Source: Fen-1077 sp964462865 (GTDB lineage: Bacteria > Chloroflexota > Dehalococcoidia > Dehalococcoidales > RBG-16-60-22). From it: a DNA stretch of 20,966 nucleotides. This document shows positions 20,420 to 20,966 of the stretch, piece after piece (the first letter of the stretch is position 1; each line of letters starts with the position of its first letter). Location: assembly GCA_964462865.1 (NCBI GenBank), contig CAYWZO010000034.1, forward strand, positions 1 through 20,966, read 5' to 3'. The position numbers and the translations under genes were made by a program. The notes under the pieces were generated by a model. It did no database searches. It saw only the letters and a program-made list of their open reading frames with translations, and had not been told where the DNA came from.

Positions 20420-20966
20420 TTACTTTCTACTGGTATAGCTCTTAAGTGCGGACCTAATGTCGTTAGATAATTTCTGCCATCCAATGGCGTTATCTGAATA
20501 TAAATAGTATCTGAAATGCGCTACATCAAAAGGAACATCAGTTTTATCTTGGGTAATAAATATAACAGGTTTCCCTATTGTATGTGCAATTCCAATTTCA
20601 TAAAAAACATTGGGATTCTTTCCGGTTACATCAGCTATAATTACTTTGCTTTTACATATTTGAATCCAGATGTCTTCCATAATAGGTTTTGTAGAAAAGA
20701 AATCATCTGCTTTATGGCAACTAAATCCACAATGCCAGACTGTGGGTTGAATTGTTTCTTTATATAATCTATCAAAAGATGGTTTAAATGGCATTAATAC
20801 AAAACATAATTTATTATCTAATTCAAGTTTTCTCTCTCGGAATATCGGATTGACAATCATTTCTTGGGAGTTTTGTGTTACTTCAACATTTTGTTTTTCT
20901 CCCGGTTTGAGTTCTTTTTCTACCTCAATGACTTTCCCTTCATCATTAACTTGAAGGCTTACATAT
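20420..20966 (-). CDS. TIR-like / nucleoside 2-deoxyribosyltransferase-like protein (5' end outside window)
   Basis: The frame is open without a stop from 20422 to the window edge, so the ATG at 20860 (no ribosome-binding site) is probably internal and an N-terminal part is missing. The visible N-terminal piece (YVSLQVNDEGKVIEVEKE) is polar and may form beta strands. The C-terminal 130 residues form a small Rossmann-like domain: CFVLMPFKPSFDRLYKE at its start, then HKADDFF, KVIIADVTGKNPNVFYEIG and GKPVIFITQDK. The Glu in NPNVFYEIGIAH stands where the catalytic Glu of deoxyribosyltransferases and TIR NADases lies. Members of this fold often act as nucleotide-cleaving effectors in defence, but no partner gene is visible. 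Clearly AT-rich compared with mtnP, a sign of transfer. Confidence 0.65.
   Translation of the reverse strand, partial: YVSLQVNDEGKVIEVEKELKPGEKQNVEVTQNSQEMIVNPIFRERKLELDNKLCFVLMPFKPSFDRLYKETIQPTVWHCGFSCHKADDFFSTKPIMEDIWIQICKSKVIIADVTGKNPNVFYEIGIAHTIGKPVIFITQDKTDVPFDVAHFRYYLYSDNAIGWQKLSNDIRSALKSYTSRK

Overview
The window looks like a chromosomal segment of a Chloroflexota bacterium, most plausibly Dehalococcoidia-like and possibly a metagenome-assembled genome (there is a run of 10 Ns). That placement is inference from the gene content, the moderately GC-rich coding style, a COG2187-type kinase cluster, a DUF6485 protein and TCATTCTGAG/TCATTGCGAG-type repeats. No rRNA, tRNA or CRISPR array was found. 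Both edges are visibly more AT-rich than the middle and carry accessory DNA: the C-terminal end of a probable serine recombinase at the left, and a broken-up, gap-containing locus with a TIR/nucleoside-deoxyribosyltransferase-like protein at the right.

Left to right. 1-306: recombinase tail running into the 3' end of queA (minus strand, tRNA queuosine synthesis). 1446-6383: plus-strand operon of a CCA-adding/poly(A)-polymerase-family nucleotidyltransferase, secD, secF and a cation-diffusion-facilitator (CDF) transporter, driven by a good sigma70-type promoter. 6380-8176: minus-strand pair of a LysE-family exporter and an HDAC-family deacetylase. 8310-8613: a small HTH regulator whose own promoter, and a second promoter just after its stop codon, each carry the same palindrome (TTACAC-N6-GTGTAA) between the -35 and -10. 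8775-10205: a CoA-binding acyl-CoA synthetase (ADP-forming) alpha-like protein. 10383-11723: a DUF2851 protein. 11731-12426: a HAD hydrolase (minus). 12657-13166: a dUTPase/dCTP deaminase-family protein. 13163-13909: a methyltransferase (minus). 13953-17063: minus-strand cluster of an APH-like kinase, a GNAT acetyltransferase, a P-loop kinase and a PHP phosphoesterase, with a repeat element between the last two. 17139-20254: minus-strand run of S-methyl-5'-thioadenosine (MTA) phosphorylase, a MetE/UroD-superfamily protein, DUF6485, a methyltransferase and a 31-residue basic protein.

The main functional groups are housekeeping: tRNA maturation and protein export share one operon, and MTA salvage, a MetE-like protein and a methyltransferase suggest a methionine/SAM-linked group. 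The most interesting signals are regulatory and structural. First is the paired-operator HTH switch. Second is a recurring layout of four promoters whose predicted start sites fall at or within about 3 nt of the ATG, with no Shine-Dalgarno, suggesting leaderless mRNAs. Third is a split APH-kinase/P-loop-kinase pair with a GNAT gene between and a Gly-to-Trp change in the Walker A loop. Fourth is a 30-bp direct repeat covering the start of the MTA phosphorylase gene on both sides of the assembly gap, with two different upstream genes. I did not find a complete new multi-gene system. The right edge may belong to an immunity-type island that continues outside the window.
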